The position numbers and the translations under genes were made by a program. DNA of 5,547 nt from Candidatus Nitrosymbiomonas sp. (lineage in GTDB: Bacteria > Sysuimicrobiota > Sysuimicrobiia > Sysuimicrobiales > Humicultoraceae): NCBI GenBank assembly GCA_020724185.1, contig DYHL01000175.1, positions 1 through 5,547 of the forward strand, given 5' to 3'. This document shows positions 4,156-5,547 of the stretch, piece by piece. Under the pieces are notes generated by a model that saw only the letters and a program-made list of their open reading frames with translations, searched no databases and was not told where the DNA came from. Every line of letters starts with the position of its first letter. Position 1 is the stretch's first letter.

Positions 4156-5307
4156 TCAGGCCTCCCGGACCGCCGGGCCGGTGGCTGGCGCGGAATCAGC
4201 TGCAGGCCCGGGGGCGGTGCCCGCCTCCGCCATACCGTCCCGGAAGCAGGTCAGGGGGTGGCCGGGCGCGAGTGCCACCGAGACCTGCGCACCCTTCGCG
4301 ATGGTCGCGGTGTGCGGCTGCCGGCTGTGGATCACCCGACCGCTGGGCAGCTGCACCCGGTAGAGGATCTCCGCACCGATGAAGATGCGGTCGAGCACCG
4401 TACCCTGGCCGCTGGCCGAGGCCGAGATCGCCACATCGTCGGGCCGTACCAGGACTTCAACAGTGCCATCGACCGTGCCCCCCTCAGATGTGGCGATGCG
4501 CTGCGGCAGGAAGCCCACCTCGGTCTCCAGCCCGCGGGGCGTGACCGTCGCCGGCAGGAAATCGGCGCGACCGAAGAACCCGGCGACGAAGCGGGTCCGC
4601 GGCGCGTGGAAGATCCGTTCCGGCTCATCCACCTGGTCGAGTCGGCCCGCGTTGATGATGGCCACGCGATCGCCGAGCATCGTCGCTTCCTCCTGGTCGT
4701 GTGTGACGAAGACCGCGCTCGTCCCGGTCCCTTTGAGAATCGCGCGCACGTCCTCGCGCACCTGACCGCGGAGATCGGCGTCGAGGTTGCTGAACGGCTC
4801 GTCGAGCAGGACGGCAAACGGCTGCGGCGCCAGGGCGCGGGCGAGGGCCACCCTCTGCTGCTGCCCGCCGGAGAGCTCGTGCGGATAGCGCGACGCGAAC
4901 TCCTGCAAACCCACGAGCCTGAGTACCTCGCCGGTGCGCGGGCCGCGGTCCATGGCCAGCAGGCAGTGCAGTCCAAAGGCCACGTTCTCGGCGACGGTGA
5001 GGTGCGGGAAGAGCGCATAATCTTGGAACACCATCCCCAGCCCTCGATCCTCGGGCGGCACCCAGACCCCGGTCCCGGCCACCTGCCGGCCAGCGACCCA
5101 GACACTCCCGCTGTCCGGGCGTTCAAAGCCCGCGATTAGGCGCAGGACCGTGGTCTTACCGCTCCCGCTCGGACCCAGCAGGGCGACGATCTCGCCTTCG
5201 GCGACGTCGAGTGAGAGTCCGCCGACCGCCGGGGGCGACGCGCCGTCCAAACGCCGCACGACATCGCGGACGACGACGATTGGCCCCTTCGCGGTGCCCT
5301 CGCTCAT
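4156..5307 (-). CDS. ABC transporter ATP-binding protein, FbpC/PotA type, probably Fe(III)
   Basis: The product is 383 aa, the membrane-peripheral ATPase of an importer fed by a periplasmic or lipid-anchored binding protein. The nucleotide-binding domain is complete: Walker A GPSGSGKT (45-52), Q-loop Q95, signature LSGGQ (145-149), Walker B VLLDEP (166-171), D-loop SNLD (173-176) and switch H203. A TOBE-type C-terminal domain follows (about 278-350), with a low-complexity Ala/Pro tail after 358. The stretch VPPEDRGLGMVFQDYALFPHLTVAENVAFGL is typical of FbpC ferric-iron ATPases, though PotA (polyamine), CysA (sulfate) and other relatives are similar. The ATG at 5307 overlaps the permease stop as ATGA. 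Neither the binding protein nor the start of the permease is in the window, so the substrate call rests on these family-level features and the permease tail. Confidence 0.93.
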   Translation of the reverse strand: MSEGTAKGPIVVVRDVVRRLDGASPPAVGGLSLDVAEGEIVALLGPSGSGKTTVLRLIAGFERPDSGSVWVAGRQVAGTGVWVPPEDRGLGMVFQDYALFPHLTVAENVAFGLHCLLAMDRGPRTGEVLRLVGLQEFASRYPHELSGGQQQRVALARALAPQPFAVLLDEPFSNLDADLRGQVREDVRAILKGTGTSAVFVTHDQEEATMLGDRVAIINAGRLDQVDEPERIFHAPRTRFVAGFFGRADFLPATVTPRGLETEVGFLPQRIATSEGGTVDGTVEVLVRPDDVAISASASGQGTVLDRIFIGAEILYRVQLPSGRVIHSRQPHTATIAKGAQVSVALAPGHPLTCFRDGMAEAGTAPGPAADSAPATGPAVREA

Positions 5308-5547
5308 GTAATGTCAAGCCCTCGCGCGGTAACGAACCGCAGGAGGACGACGAGTGGGGCGGCGGCACACACGATCAGCAGCAGCGCTGGCAGCGCGGCG
5401 TTCATGTAGATGCCATCGGTGGCCGACAGCCATGTCCGCACGGGAAGCGTATCAAAGCCAGCCGGGCGCAACAAGAGATTCACCGGCAGGTCCTTCAGCA
5501 CGTTGAGGAACACCATGGCCCACCCCGCGATAAGGCTCGGCCGCAAC
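5304..5547 (-). CDS. ABC transporter permease, FbpB-type, C-terminal fragment
   Basis: The frame is open from the right edge of the window to TGA at 5304-5306, so only the last 80 or so residues are seen; the true start lies outside. Two hydrophobic segments are visible, around IAGWAMVFLNVL and AALPALLLIVCAAAPLVVLL, flanking the stretch LKDLPVNLLLRPAGFDTLPVRTW. That pattern (ELP-x-T/N-LLLRP-x-GFDTL-x-VR-x-W, then a hydrophilic loop with Y and AALPALL) is what I recall from Fe(III) permeases of the FbpB/SfuB type, in which two permease halves are fused. The conserved EAA loop would lie just outside the window. The gene overlaps the ATPase start as ATGA, so the two products are coupled and form one transporter. 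Confidence 0.88.
   Translation of the reverse strand, partial: LRPSLIAGWAMVFLNVLKDLPVNLLLRPAGFDTLPVRTWLSATDGIYMNAALPALLLIVCAAAPLVVLLRFVTARGLDIT

Noticed and set aside
3928..5139. Long plus-strand open frame of 403 aa opposite the ATPase and lipB
   Set aside because: It is antisense to well-conserved ABC ATPase and LipB coding sequence and shows no protein family features.
1..5547. CRISPR array, insertion sequence or phage genes
   Set aside because: No regularly spaced repeats, transposase, integrase or terminal inverted repeats were seen; the window is ordinary chromosomal gene content.

Overview
This is a high-GC bacterial window in which every convincing protein gene, and the one tRNA, lies on the minus strand. 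It is therefore read from the right end towards the left. The gene content (an iron-type ABC transporter, LipB, a SerK/SbnI-like protein, a JAMM peptidase, an Rrf2 regulator, a SigR-type sigma factor with an RsrA-type anti-sigma factor, and RidA) and the 3' CCA encoded in the tRNA fit a bacterium. They do not fix the phylum: SigR/RsrA pairs are best known from Actinobacteria, but a deep-branching uncultured lineage is equally possible.

Layout, in direction of transcription. The right end holds the C-terminus of an FbpB-type permease (5304-5547, running off the window). It overlaps by ATGA an FbpC/PotA-type ATPase with a TOBE domain (4156-5307). After 10 nt comes octanoyltransferase LipB (3450-4145), after 9 nt a ParB/Srx-fold protein resembling the free-serine kinases SerK and SbnI (2592-3440), and after 31 nt a JAMM/M67 metallopeptidase of the Mec type (2144-2560). 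This overlaps by GTGA an Rrf2 regulator with three cluster-type cysteines (1677-2147). The Rrf2 gene overlaps by 26 nt a SigR/SigH-like ECF sigma gene that carries a single-base frameshift near 1439 (1062-1702). That gene overlaps by ATGA a zinc anti-sigma factor (829-1065). After 73 nt comes ridA (375-755), followed by a non-coding stretch with a large imperfect hairpin and then tRNA-Gln(UUG) (95-168). No noncoding gap exceeds about 210 bases.

How the genes may work together (inference). The most interesting reading is a sulfur and redox neighbourhood. A SerK/SbnI-like enzyme would make O-phospho-L-serine, the substrate of CysM-type cysteine synthases that take sulfur from a thiocarboxylated carrier (CysO). 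A Mec-type JAMM peptidase releases cysteine from that carrier in Mycobacterium tuberculosis. RidA removes the 2-aminoacrylate that PLP enzymes of this chemistry can leak. The Rrf2 protein could sense Fe-S or cysteine status, and the SigR/RsrA pair would sense thiol oxidation. A near-perfect SigR-type promoter (GGGAAT, 18 nt, GTT) lies inside the end of the Rrf2 gene, 15 nt before the sigma start codon, and suggests autoregulation. No CysM or CysO gene is inside the window, so the pathway assignment depends on the rest of the genome.
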